From contig JBCCMA010000090.1 in NCBI GenBank assembly GCA_039026595.1, positions 1-14,267 of the forward strand: a stretch of 14,267 bases of DNA. The letters are read 5' to 3'. The DNA is from JBCCMA01 sp039026595. Lineage in GTDB: Bacteria > Pseudomonadota > Gammaproteobacteria > Steroidobacterales > JBCCMA01. This document shows, piece by piece, positions 1-6,854 of the stretch. Below the pieces are notes generated by a model that made no database searches, was not told the DNA's origin, and was given only the letters and a program-made list of their open reading frames with translations. Each line of letters starts with the position of its first letter. Position 1 is the first letter of the stretch. The position numbers were made by a program, and so were the translations under genes.

Positions 1-638
1 CGCAAAAGCCGTTCTTCGGCGCGCAGCCGGCCATTGTTGATGGTGAGGGCAATATTCAGGACGGCGCCTGTGAAGGCAATTTTGTGATGCTCGACAGCTG
101 GCCGGGGCAAATGCGCACCGTCTATGGCGATCATCAACGCTTCATCGACACCTATTTCTCGACCTTCGACAATGTCTATTTCACGGGCGACGGGGCTCGC
201 CGGGATGAGGATGGGGACTACTGGATCACCGGGCGTGTCGATGATGTGCTCAACGTGTCAGGTCATCGGATGGGCACCGCCGAGGTGGAAAGCGCGCTCG
301 TCGCGCACCCCGCCGTGGCCGAGGCGGCGGTGGTCGGTTACCCTCACGATATCAAGGGTCAGGGCATCTATGTGTATGTCACGCTGATGGCCGGGCAGTC
401 GACCAGCGCCGCCTTGCGTGACGAATTGAGAGCGTGGGTGCGCAAGGAGATCGGGCCCATCGCCGCTCCGGACCTTATTCACTGGGCGCCGGGATTACCC
501 AAAACGCGCTCGGGCAAGATCATGCGGCGTATTCTGCGCAAGATTGCGGAGAACGACTTTGCCCATCTGGGAGATACGTCGACGCTCGCAGATCCCGGCG
601 TGGTGGACGAGTTGATCGATAACCGGATGAACCGGTGA
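1..638 (+). CDS. acs: Acetyl-CoA synthetase, C-terminal part (5' end outside window)
   Basis: AMP-forming acetate--CoA ligase (cytoplasmic): acetate + ATP + CoA to acetyl-CoA, AMP and PPi. The reading frame is open from base 3 and gives 211 residues, about the last third of the usual ~650-residue enzyme. Visible adenylate-forming family motifs, numbered from the codon at base 3, are YFTGDGARRD near residue 59 (A7 region), GRVDDVLNVSGHR near 77 (hinge/A8 region) and PKTRSGKIMRR near 166-176. In the last, Lys172 (codon 516-518) is the catalytic lysine that is reversibly acetylated in characterised Acs proteins. The C-terminal LGDTSTLADPGVV is also typical of Acs and separates it from propionyl-CoA synthetase and acetoacetyl-CoA synthetase. 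The stop lies 18 nt from the stop of the convergent transporter gene. The first in-frame GTG/ATG (84/87) are internal codons, not starts. Identification is secure; the promoter is outside the window. Confidence 0.97.
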   Translation, partial: QKPFFGAQPAIVDGEGNIQDGACEGNFVMLDSWPGQMRTVYGDHQRFIDTYFSTFDNVYFTGDGARRDEDGDYWITGRVDDVLNVSGHRMGTAEVESALVAHPAVAEAAVVGYPHDIKGQGIYVYVTLMAGQSTSAALRDELRAWVRKEIGPIAAPDLIHWAPGLPKTRSGKIMRRILRKIAENDFAHLGDTSTLADPGVVDELIDNRMNR

Positions 639-656
639 GGTGACGCCGGTCGCCTC
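637..656 (+). terminator. Possible stem-loop between convergent acs and transporter genes
   Basis: An 8-bp stem (GAGGTGAC 637-644 with GTCGCCTC 649-656, one G-U wobble as + strand RNA) encloses the 4-nt loop GCCG and overlaps the acs stop codon. It fills the 18-nt gap between two convergent genes, where a terminator is expected. No U-run follows (TCAGCTTTGG), so intrinsic termination is uncertain. It may only act as a 3'-end stabilising structure. Confidence 0.3.
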
Positions 657-2048
657 TCAGCTTTGGTAGGACCAGACCAGCCCGCTCACGGCGACCGCAC
701 CGAGGAGATTCAGGGCAAACCCGCGCCGGATCATGTCGAGGATGCGTACCTCGCCTGACGCAAAAACGACGGCGTTGGGTCCGGTGGCGACCGGCAACAT
801 GAACGCGCAGCTTGCGCTCATCGCGGCGGGCAGCATGATCACGATCGGTGGCATGTTGGCCGCCACCGCAGCGCCACCCAGTATGGGCATTAGCAGGGCC
901 GCGGTCGCGGTGTTACTGGTCAGCTCGGTCAGAAAGGTCACGCCCAGGGCGAGCAACAGCATGGTCAGATAAAGGGGCCAGTCCGCAATCAGCGCGGCGA
1001 GCTGCGCACCGATCAGATCGCTCAGACCGGAGCGATCAAATGCGCGGGCGATGCACAAACCGCCTCCGAACAACAGCAAAATCCCCCACGGAATATCACG
1101 CGCCGTGTCCCAGTCGAGCAGTCGGTCACCGCGCTCGCGGCCGCTCGGAATCAGAAACATGGCGACGACCGCCGTCAGGGCCACGCTTGCATCATTAGCG
1201 CCCGGCATGCCAAACCACGTCGACCAGCCTCCGAACGGTTCGCGGCGGGTGAGCCAGAGCAACGCCGTGGCACCAAATACCATGAGTGTTCGAATTTCGA
1301 TGCTGTGCCACGGGCCGAGTTGTTGCGTTGCCCGGAGTTGTGTTTGTGGTAAACCCCAGGTCAGCACAAGGCCGGCCAGCGGCAGCAATACGGCGACGAC
1401 GGGCAGTCCCCACTTCATGAACTGAACGAAACCGATCTCTTGCCCGCTGGCCTCCCGGAAGGCGTCCATGAACACCAGATTGGGTGTGGTCCCGATGGGT
1501 GTGCCAAGGCTGCCAATGCTGCACCCGTAGGCGACCGCCAGCACGACGCATACGCGGAGCGTGCGTGAGGCGGTGTCGCCCAAAGCGGCCAGCGCGATGG
1601 GCAACAGCATCAGCGCGGTGGCGGTGTTCGAGATCCACATACTGAGCAACGCGGCCGTACACAAAAAACCGAATACGACCGCGCGCGGTCCGCCGCCGAA
1701 TGCACTCAACAGGGCCATAGCCAGTCTTTTATGCACGCCGCTCCTTTGCATACCGCGCGACAGGATGAACCCTCCCATCAATAACAGAATCAGCGGGCTG
1801 CCAACGGACTGTCCGACTTCCTGAGGTGTGAGGATTCCGAGCGCGGGGAAAAGAGCGATGGGCAGGAGCGATGTGACCGGGATCGGTAAGGCTTCAAACA
1901 CCCACCAGATTGCGACCCACAGCGTCAGCCCCGCCGTTGCCCCGGTGGCAAAGGACTGCTCGTTTGCCATAAGAACCGCGCAAAGCAATAGGCCCGAAAG
2001 GGGACCGATCACTTGAGCGAGTGTGGTTCGGATAGGTCGATGTGGCAT
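657..2048 (-). CDS. SLC13/DASS-family sodium:anion (dicarboxylate-type) symporter
   Basis: Predicted inner-membrane secondary transporter of 463 residues with about a dozen hydrophobic stretches, the usual size for bacterial SLC13 (DASS) proteins. It has the two SNT substrate/sodium-binding motifs of the inverted-repeat fold: Ser140-Asn141-Thr142 (WISNTATALMLLP) and Ser378-Asn379-Thr380 (ELTSNTATAALLMPI). It also has a perfect match to the family signature at residues 412-428 (ASCAFMLPVATGPNAVV). The pattern is [STACP]-S-x2-F-x2-P-[LIVM]-[GSA]-x3-N-x-[LIVM]-V. Likely substrates are di- or tricarboxylates or sulfate, with Na+. Sequence alone does not settle which, though the acs and PEP carboxykinase genes nearby make an organic acid reasonable. 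The ATG start at 2046-2048 is followed at once by a hydrophobic helix; only a weak GGA lies about 10 nt upstream. It is transcribed divergently from the FixH-like lipoprotein gene. Confidence 0.9.
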   Translation of the reverse strand: MPHRPIRTTLAQVIGPLSGLLLCAVLMANEQSFATGATAGLTLWVAIWWVFEALPIPVTSLLPIALFPALGILTPQEVGQSVGSPLILLLMGGFILSRGMQRSGVHKRLAMALLSAFGGGPRAVVFGFLCTAALLSMWISNTATALMLLPIALAALGDTASRTLRVCVVLAVAYGCSIGSLGTPIGTTPNLVFMDAFREASGQEIGFVQFMKWGLPVVAVLLPLAGLVLTWGLPQTQLRATQQLGPWHSIEIRTLMVFGATALLWLTRREPFGGWSTWFGMPGANDASVALTAVVAMFLIPSGRERGDRLLDWDTARDIPWGILLLFGGGLCIARAFDRSGLSDLIGAQLAALIADWPLYLTMLLLALGVTFLTELTSNTATAALLMPILGGAAVAANMPPIVIMLPAAMSASCAFMLPVATGPNAVVFASGEVRILDMIRRGFALNLLGAVAVSGLVWSYQS

Positions 2049-2151
2049 GCGTTCGATTGGTCCGCGCCGAAAGATGACTTAACGTCGACAGACCCTAGCA
2101 TTGTCCCGGTGCGCTGTGGTCAGGGCCGCCCTTCGTAGCTAAACTCAAAGG

Positions 2152-2604
2152 ATGTTGCGCGATCCCGTTTTCCGAATGTCCGGATGCTTTTACGTGCGTG
2201 TTGCGGCGCTCCTCGCGGCAATGGCGTGCGCGCTTTGCGCCTGCCAACGGTCGTCGGACGCACCGTCTGTATGGTCGTCCCAGACCGCATCAGGGCGTTA
2301 CGCTGTCGCATTCTCGCCACGCGAGGGGGCGCCGCGAATCGGCGAGTATCAGCAGTGGATCATTGCTTTGCACGACGCGTCCGGACGCGCGGTGCATCCC
2401 GCCCAGCTTGCCATTGACGGTGGCATGCTCGATCACGGACACGGGCTGCCAACGCGTCCGCAGGTGACGCGCTACCTCGACGGTGGCCGCTATCTGGTGG
2501 AGGGCGTGCGCTTTAATATGGCCGGCGAATGGACCATGCAGATCGCGGTCGATGGTCCCGACGGTCGCGACGATGCCCAGCTGTCGGTGGTACTGGAGCT
2601 CTGA
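2152..2604 (+). CDS. FixH/YtkA-like small lipoprotein
   Basis: A 150-residue predicted exported lipoprotein: a hydrophobic signal at about residues 14-30 ends in the lipobox L28-C-A-C31. The mature part is one small beta-rich domain resembling the FixH/YtkA-like family. Its features are GGMLDHGHGLPTRP (residues 90-103, with Met92, His95 and His97) and GVRFNMAGEWTMQ (108-120). In that family this block is a His/Met-containing, possibly metal-binding surface, but a copper role here is inference. After the lipidated Cys31 the mature protein has no other cysteine, so it is not a four-Cys MbnP-type protein. It lies 2 nt upstream of a di-heme oxidase-like gene, so the two are almost certainly co-transcribed and probably act together in the periplasm. 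The start is uncertain. ATG 2152 has AAAGG almost touching it, and ATG 2176 (Met9) also leaves a complete signal peptide. A weak promoter-like pair (TGGTCA 2117-2122, TAAACT 2140-2145) would put +1 near 2152, favouring Met9. Confidence 0.78.
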   Translation: MLRDPVFRMSGCFYVRVAALLAAMACALCACQRSSDAPSVWSSQTASGRYAVAFSPREGAPRIGEYQQWIIALHDASGRAVHPAQLAIDGGMLDHGHGLPTRPQVTRYLDGGRYLVEGVRFNMAGEWTMQIAVDGPDGRDDAQLSVVLEL

Positions 2605-2606
2605 AT

Positions 2607-3872
2607 ATGCGCGTCGTGCTGTTGGCGACGCTGTTGGTGATCTTGCCGGCGTGTGAGCGCGGCGAACCGGTCTTCTCGGCCAGCGAACAACAGGTCCTCG
2701 CGAGCCTGACACTCGCGTCGCTGTCCTCTCCGCCTGCGGATCCCTCCAATCGCGTTTCCGGCGAGCCTCTCGCAATACAACTTGGCGAACAACTTTTTTT
2801 CGATGTGCGATTGAGCGGAGCCGGTGATCAGTCCTGCGCCTCATGTCACCAACCGGATCAACATTTCACGGATCGACGGCCCAAGGGGCATGGCGTGCGG
2901 CCGCTCCACCGCAACACGCCGACACTGGTAGGCGTCGCGTGGCAAACGTGGTTCTACTGGGACGGACGCCGCGACTCGTTGTGGTCGCAAGCGATCGTAC
3001 CCATCGAAGCGCCGGATGAAATGGCCGGCAGTCGACTGGGTGCCGCGCGACTGATCGCGCATGAACCGTCCTACCGGGCGCCCTACGAGTCGCTGTTCGG
3101 TCCACTCCCTGATTTTCTCACGGAGCCGTCGTTGCCAGATCACGCCGGCGCGTATGCGTTTGAAGATGCCCAGGCGGCATGGTGGCGTTTGAATCCCGCT
3201 CGACGCGAGACCATCAACACGGTGTTTGCGAACGTGGGTAAGCTGATTGCCGCCTATGAAGCGACGCTCGAACCGGTTGCTGCGCCGTTCGATCATGCGA
3301 TGGCGTTGATTTCAATCGAGCCTCGATCGACGCCCGATGATCTCGCAGTGTCGATATCGGATGATGCCATTGCCGGCGCGCGATTATTTGCGGATGCCGG
3401 TCGAACGCGATGCCTGCAGTGCCACAGCGGTCCGCTCATGACCAACGGCGGGTTCCATAACGTGGGTTCCGGCACGCTCGCGGGCACCGACCCCGACTTC
3501 GGGCGGCTGTTCGGGCTACAGGCCGTCCGGTTGGATCCGTTTAATTGTCTGGGTCCTTACAGCGACGCGCCTCCGGAGGCCTGCTCGGCACTTCGATTCA
3601 TGGCGCCGGATCAGCACGGAGAATCCGCTGGCGCGTTCAAGGTGCCCACGCTACGCAACGTCGGGGATACGGCGCCGTATTTTCACGATGGTCGCTTTGC
3701 GTCGTTGCGCGAGGTGGTCGAGCATTACGTGTCGCCGCCGGAGCCTTTGAGCGATCACGAATTACAGCCGCTGGATTTGAATGACCGTGAAATCGACCAG
3801 CTGGTGGCCTTCCTCGAAGCACTTACGGCGGTGCATGAACCGAACTTATCGCCCCGCGCCGCCGCGCGCTAA
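2607..3872 (+). CDS. Di-heme c-type cytochrome, MauG/cytochrome c peroxidase family, predicted lipoprotein
   Basis: A 421-residue predicted periplasmic di-heme enzyme. The signal MRVVLLATLLVILPAC has the lipobox L-P-A-C16, so the protein is probably lipid-anchored. The frame is open further upstream (ATG 2529), but that start would bury the signal and overlap the previous gene by 76 nt, so 2607 is chosen. Heme-binding motifs are CASCH at 77-81 and CLQCH at 269-273. His95 in KGHG lies where bacterial CcpA enzymes have a distal His. WDGR (118-121) holds the Trp expected between the hemes. The C-terminal block GAFKVPTLRNV (342-352) and PYFHDGRF (357-364) is diagnostic of the family. Members reduce H2O2 or carry out MauG-like oxidation of a protein partner; which applies here is unknown. 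Cys314 and Cys326 bracket a short insert and could form a disulfide. The 2-nt spacing to the FixH-like lipoprotein suggests that protein is its partner or substrate. Confidence 0.9.
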   Translation: MRVVLLATLLVILPACERGEPVFSASEQQVLASLTLASLSSPPADPSNRVSGEPLAIQLGEQLFFDVRLSGAGDQSCASCHQPDQHFTDRRPKGHGVRPLHRNTPTLVGVAWQTWFYWDGRRDSLWSQAIVPIEAPDEMAGSRLGAARLIAHEPSYRAPYESLFGPLPDFLTEPSLPDHAGAYAFEDAQAAWWRLNPARRETINTVFANVGKLIAAYEATLEPVAAPFDHAMALISIEPRSTPDDLAVSISDDAIAGARLFADAGRTRCLQCHSGPLMTNGGFHNVGSGTLAGTDPDFGRLFGLQAVRLDPFNCLGPYSDAPPEACSALRFMAPDQHGESAGAFKVPTLRNVGDTAPYFHDGRFASLREVVEHYVSPPEPLSDHELQPLDLNDREIDQLVAFLEALTAVHEPNLSPRAAAR

Positions 3873-3927
3873 CCTGCGAACCGCGTCGCGGTGTACAGTT
3901 CCGGCCGCCGAACGACGAGACGAATCA

Positions 3928-4914
3928 ATGTCCGAACTCACCGATACGCTCGACCCGTTGCCGGTCTCCGTGGCCCCAATGATGGACTGGACGGACCGGC
4001 ACTGCCGCGTTTTCCATCGCATGCTGTCGCCGTCGGCGCGTTTGTACACAGAGATGGTGCATTGCGCCGCCGTTCTGCGCGGCGATCGCGATCGCTTGCT
4101 GGATAATCGAGACGTTCGCGGACCGGTTGCGTTGCAGCTTGGCGGCAGTGACCCGGCGCAAATGGCGGAGGCGGCGGCCGTCGGTGTGAAATACGGGTAC
4201 GACGAGATCAACATTAATGTGGGCTGCCCCAGCGACCGCGTGCAGTCTGGTCACTTTGGCGCCTGCCTGATGGCCCATCCCGAGACCGTGGCCGCGTGTG
4301 TCCGCGCGATGCGTGCTCGCATCGATGTGCCCGTCACCGTAAAGACGCGCATCGGCATCGATGACGACGATAGCGACGCATTTTTCTTCGACTTTGTGGA
4401 TCAGGTCTGTGAGGCGGGGTGCACGCACCTGATCGTGCACGCGCGCATCGCCGTTCTCGCGGGTTTGAGCCCGAAACAGAACCGCGAGATTCCACCGCTC
4501 AATTACGCACGTGTGCATCGGCTGAAAACGCGCTGCCCGGATCTTCACGTGACGATCAATGGGGGATTACGCTCGCCTGTCGATGTCGCCGCGCATACGA
4601 ACCATGTCGATGGCGCGATGATCGGTCGCGCGGCGTATCAGACCCCGTGGTTACTGGCCGAACTTGAGCATCAACGCGGTAGCGCTTTGGCGCCTCCATC
4701 GCGTCACGACGTGATGCGTCAACTGATGGACTACGCACAGCATGAACGTGCGCGAGGTATTCCATTGCGTGCGGTCGCACGTCATACTCTCGGCCTGTTT
4801 CAGGGCCAACCCGGTGCGCGGCGTTTTCGTCGCACGCTCAGCGAAGGAATGCACCGTCCGGATGCTGACGTCTCAGTGATAGAGCAGGCGCTCTCTCATG
4901 TTTTGGCGGCATAA
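3928..4914 (+). CDS. dusA: tRNA-dihydrouridine(20/20a) synthase DusA
   Basis: FMN- and NADPH-dependent reduction of uridine 20/20a in the D-loop of tRNA, in the cytoplasm. The protein is 328 residues, matching the usual DusA length, when started at ATG 3928. The frame stays open back to ATG 3781, but that extension lies inside the preceding gene and is not Dus-like. Motifs are VAPMMDWTDRHCR (residues 15-27, FMN site), TEMVHC (41-46), ININVGCPSDRVQSGHFGA (94-112, catalytic Cys100), VKTRIG (138-143, Lys139), IVHAR (169-173), INGG (210-213) and GRAAYQTPW (233-241). The CPSDRVQSGHFGA form and the GRAAYQTPW ending point to DusA rather than DusB or DusC. It follows the di-heme gene by 55 nt and may be read through from it, but no functional link is apparent. 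No strong ribosome-binding site is visible (GAGACG about 9 nt upstream). Confidence 0.95.
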   Translation: MSELTDTLDPLPVSVAPMMDWTDRHCRVFHRMLSPSARLYTEMVHCAAVLRGDRDRLLDNRDVRGPVALQLGGSDPAQMAEAAAVGVKYGYDEININVGCPSDRVQSGHFGACLMAHPETVAACVRAMRARIDVPVTVKTRIGIDDDDSDAFFFDFVDQVCEAGCTHLIVHARIAVLAGLSPKQNREIPPLNYARVHRLKTRCPDLHVTINGGLRSPVDVAAHTNHVDGAMIGRAAYQTPWLLAELEHQRGSALAPPSRHDVMRQLMDYAQHERARGIPLRAVARHTLGLFQGQPGARRFRRTLSEGMHRPDADVSVIEQALSHVLAA

Positions 4915-4946
4915 CCATACGCCCGATTCAGCCGCAGCGATCCACT

Positions 4947-4978
4947 TATAAACACACTACGATCCGCGACGAGGGGGG
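4947..4978 (+). promoter_or_regulatory. Possible -10 element and strong Shine-Dalgarno before the methyltransferase gene
   Basis: The 74-nt gap after dusA contains the -10-like TATAAA (4947-4952) and a purine run GAGGGGGG (4971-4978) about 10 nt before ATG 4989. The purine run is a good ribosome-binding site and supports the upstream start of the methyltransferase. No convincing -35 box is seen at the right spacing, so the promoter assignment is tentative. Confidence 0.35.
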
Positions 4979-4988
4979 ACCGCACGCC

Positions 4989-5828
4989 ATGGGCAAACGA
5001 CGCGACAAGCAGGCCAGGAACAAACACCGTTCAAAGGGCGGGCCGCCCATGGCCGATCAGGCCGATCGACATGTTCTCTATGAACAGTCCGTGCAAAGCG
5101 TTGATACCGAAGTGGAGTTCCTGCGCGATACCTACCGTGAGATAAGGAAGCGGCCGGCGGTGTCGTTGCGCGAGGATTTCTGCGGTACCGCAGCGGCGGC
5201 ATGCGAGTGGGTGCGAACGGATCACAATCATACGGCTGTGGGTGTCGACATCGATGCCAGCGTGCTTGACTGGGGTCGCGAGCACAACGTGGGCCGGCTC
5301 GACAGTGATGCACAGCTGCGGATCAAACTCGTTGAGGATGATGTCTTCAAGGTCGATCTGCCGCCGGTGGACATCGCCGTAGCGTTCAACTTCAGCTACT
5401 GGATTTTCGACACGCGTGAAACCTTGCGCGGCTATTTTGAAACCGTTCGACGTGGTTTGAATGACGAGGGTCTGTTCATCTGCGATGCGTTTGGCGGCGC
5501 CGAAGCGTTCGATGAGGTGGAGGAGGAAACCGAACACGATGGTTTCACCTACATCTGGGAACAATCCACGTTCGATCCAATCAGCCACGACATGCAGTGC
5601 TATATCCATTTCACGTTCCCGGACGGGTCGGCCATGAAGCGCGCCTTCAGCTATCGGTGGCGCTTCTGGACGCTGCCTGAGATCCGCGAGCTGCTGCTGG
5701 AGGCCGGCTTCTCCGATGTGACGTTTTACTGGGATCGCAGCGAAGAGGACGATGAAAGCGACTACGTGCCAGTGGAACGGGGCGATGCCGACCCCGCCTG
5801 GATCGCTTACATCGTCGCCACCCCCTGA
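4989..5828 (+). CDS. Class I SAM-dependent methyltransferase, substrate unknown
   Basis: A 279-residue cytoplasmic protein with a Rossmann-type methyltransferase domain. Motif I is REDFCGTAAAACEW (61-74, SAM-binding loop) and motif II is the acidic end of strand 2, VGVDID (84-89). VEDDVF (115-120) would contact adenine, followed by FNFSYW (133-138). A later WTLPEIRELLLEAGF (227-241) is typical of small-molecule/lipid-type class I enzymes. The family is widely annotated only as class I SAM-dependent methyltransferase, and I cannot give a substrate. The first 20 residues are strongly basic (MGKRRDKQARNKHRSKGG), with a good Shine-Dalgarno supporting this start. A second candidate start, ATG 5049 (Met21, MADQADRH), aligns with where the conserved part begins. 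It also has a G-rich upstream stretch, though that lies inside an inverted repeat. The C-terminus is very acidic (EEDDESD, 252-258). Confidence 0.88.
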   Translation: MGKRRDKQARNKHRSKGGPPMADQADRHVLYEQSVQSVDTEVEFLRDTYREIRKRPAVSLREDFCGTAAAACEWVRTDHNHTAVGVDIDASVLDWGREHNVGRLDSDAQLRIKLVEDDVFKVDLPPVDIAVAFNFSYWIFDTRETLRGYFETVRRGLNDEGLFICDAFGGAEAFDEVEEETEHDGFTYIWEQSTFDPISHDMQCYIHFTFPDGSAMKRAFSYRWRFWTLPEIRELLLEAGFSDVTFYWDRSEEDDESDYVPVERGDADPAWIAYIVATP

Positions 5829-5926
5829 GGCGACGCCCGGGCGCCGATGCGGTAACCTAGCGGCCGTAGCGGGACGGCCCGCGCCACCGTCGTGGAAGCC
5901 GGCGGTGTCCATGAAGCCGACAGTCA

Positions 5927-6823
5927 ATGCCTACGAATACTGAACTCGCCATTTTGTTCGCCGATGTGGTTGGCAGCACCAAGCTGTACGAGCTCATGGG
6001 CGACAACAAAGCACGCTCGGCCGTGCAACGCTGTATTGCGCTGATGACCCGTGCCACCGAAGATCGCGGCGGCAAGGTCATCAAGACTATGGGCGACGAG
6101 ATCATGGCGACCTTCACGAATGTGGACGACGCCGTCAACGCCGCTGCGAACATGCAGCGATTCATCAGCGAAGATCTCGATATCGACAATGTGCCGGTGG
6201 CCATCCGGGTGGGGTTCCACTTCGGACCGGTGATGCTCGAGGACGACGACGTCTTCGGCGGGGCGGTGCATACGGCGCACCGCATGACCTCGCAGGCCAA
6301 AGCGGCGCAGATCATCACGACGGCGGTCGCGGTGAGCCAGATGTCCGACGACTGGCAGTCGTGGACCCGGCAGATTGATCTGGCCACGCTCAAGGGAAAG
6401 CGCGAAGAAATCGCGCTGTTCGAGGTGCTCTGGCAGCGCGAGGACAACACGCGCATGCTGCCCACGATCAATTGGGCTGAGGCCACGATGTCGAAGCCGC
6501 AAAAGCTCGTTCTCAGATACCGCGGAGAGCAGCTGGTGATCGACCAGAACCGCCCCTATGTGAGCATCGGGCGGTCGGTGGACAGTGATCTTGTCGTCAA
6601 GGACACACTGATCTCACGATTGCACGCCAGCATCGAGTACGTTCGGGGCAAGTTTATGCTTGTCGACCAGAGCACCAACGGCACCTGCATTTTGCAGAGC
6701 AACGGTGAAGAACAGTTCGTACGCCGCGACAGCCTGCAAATTCTGGGGGAGGGCAGCATTGGCCTCGGACGTGTCCCCCAGGCGGGTTCGCCGCAAGCTA
6801 TCGAGTTCGCCTACGAAGATTGA
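5927..6823 (+). CDS. Soluble class III adenylate/guanylate cyclase with C-terminal FHA domain
   Basis: A 298-residue cytoplasmic two-domain protein without membrane segments. The cyclase homology domain spans residues 7-168. Metal-binding Asp13 (LFADVVGST) and Asp57 (KTMGDEIMATF) are both present. Lys53 and Asp108 (DDDVFGG) fit ATP rather than GTP selection. The transition-state Arg119 is present, but the usual Asn of the VN-x-A-x-R motif is replaced by His115 (GGAVHTAHRM). The FHA domain at about 190-290 has IGR (214-216), SRLH (230-233) and STNGT (249-253), the phosphothreonine-binding signature. So this is a cyclase that may be targeted or regulated by a Thr-phosphorylated protein. Product and activity are inferred, and the His substitution could reduce or alter activity. 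No Ser/Thr kinase or phosphatase lies in the window. The start ATG 5927 has no obvious Shine-Dalgarno; the ATG at 5911 is out of frame. Confidence 0.9.
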   Translation: MPTNTELAILFADVVGSTKLYELMGDNKARSAVQRCIALMTRATEDRGGKVIKTMGDEIMATFTNVDDAVNAAANMQRFISEDLDIDNVPVAIRVGFHFGPVMLEDDDVFGGAVHTAHRMTSQAKAAQIITTAVAVSQMSDDWQSWTRQIDLATLKGKREEIALFEVLWQREDNTRMLPTINWAEATMSKPQKLVLRYRGEQLVIDQNRPYVSIGRSVDSDLVVKDTLISRLHASIEYVRGKFMLVDQSTNGTCILQSNGEEQFVRRDSLQILGEGSIGLGRVPQAGSPQAIEFAYED

Positions 6824-6845
6824 CCGCGCGGGGATTGCCGCACGG
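6824..6845 (-). terminator. Possible stem-loop between convergent cyclase and pckG genes
   Basis: Arms CCGCGCGG (6824-6831) and CCGCACGG (6838-6845) flank a 6-nt loop. As minus-strand RNA all 8 pairs form with one G-U wobble; as plus-strand RNA there is one C-A mismatch. It begins directly after the cyclase stop and sits 10 nt past the pckG stop, the right place for termination of pckG. No U-tract follows on either side, so intrinsic termination is weakly supported. Confidence 0.35.
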
Positions 6846-6854
6846 CTTTCCTGA

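Noticed and set aside
2529..2606. Upstream ATG extension of the di-heme gene
   Set aside because: It would overlap the lipoprotein gene by 76 nt and place 26 Arg-rich residues before a complete lipoprotein signal peptide.
5862..5879. Short hairpin GGCCGT...ACGGCC upstream of the cyclase gene
   Set aside because: A 6-bp stem without a U-tract is expected by chance in GC-rich DNA and has no clear role.
5031..5927. Antisense open frame of 298 codons opposite the methyltransferase gene
   Set aside because: It mirrors a gene with clear SAM-binding motifs. Its translation shows no recognisable domain, and long antisense frames are common in GC-rich DNA.
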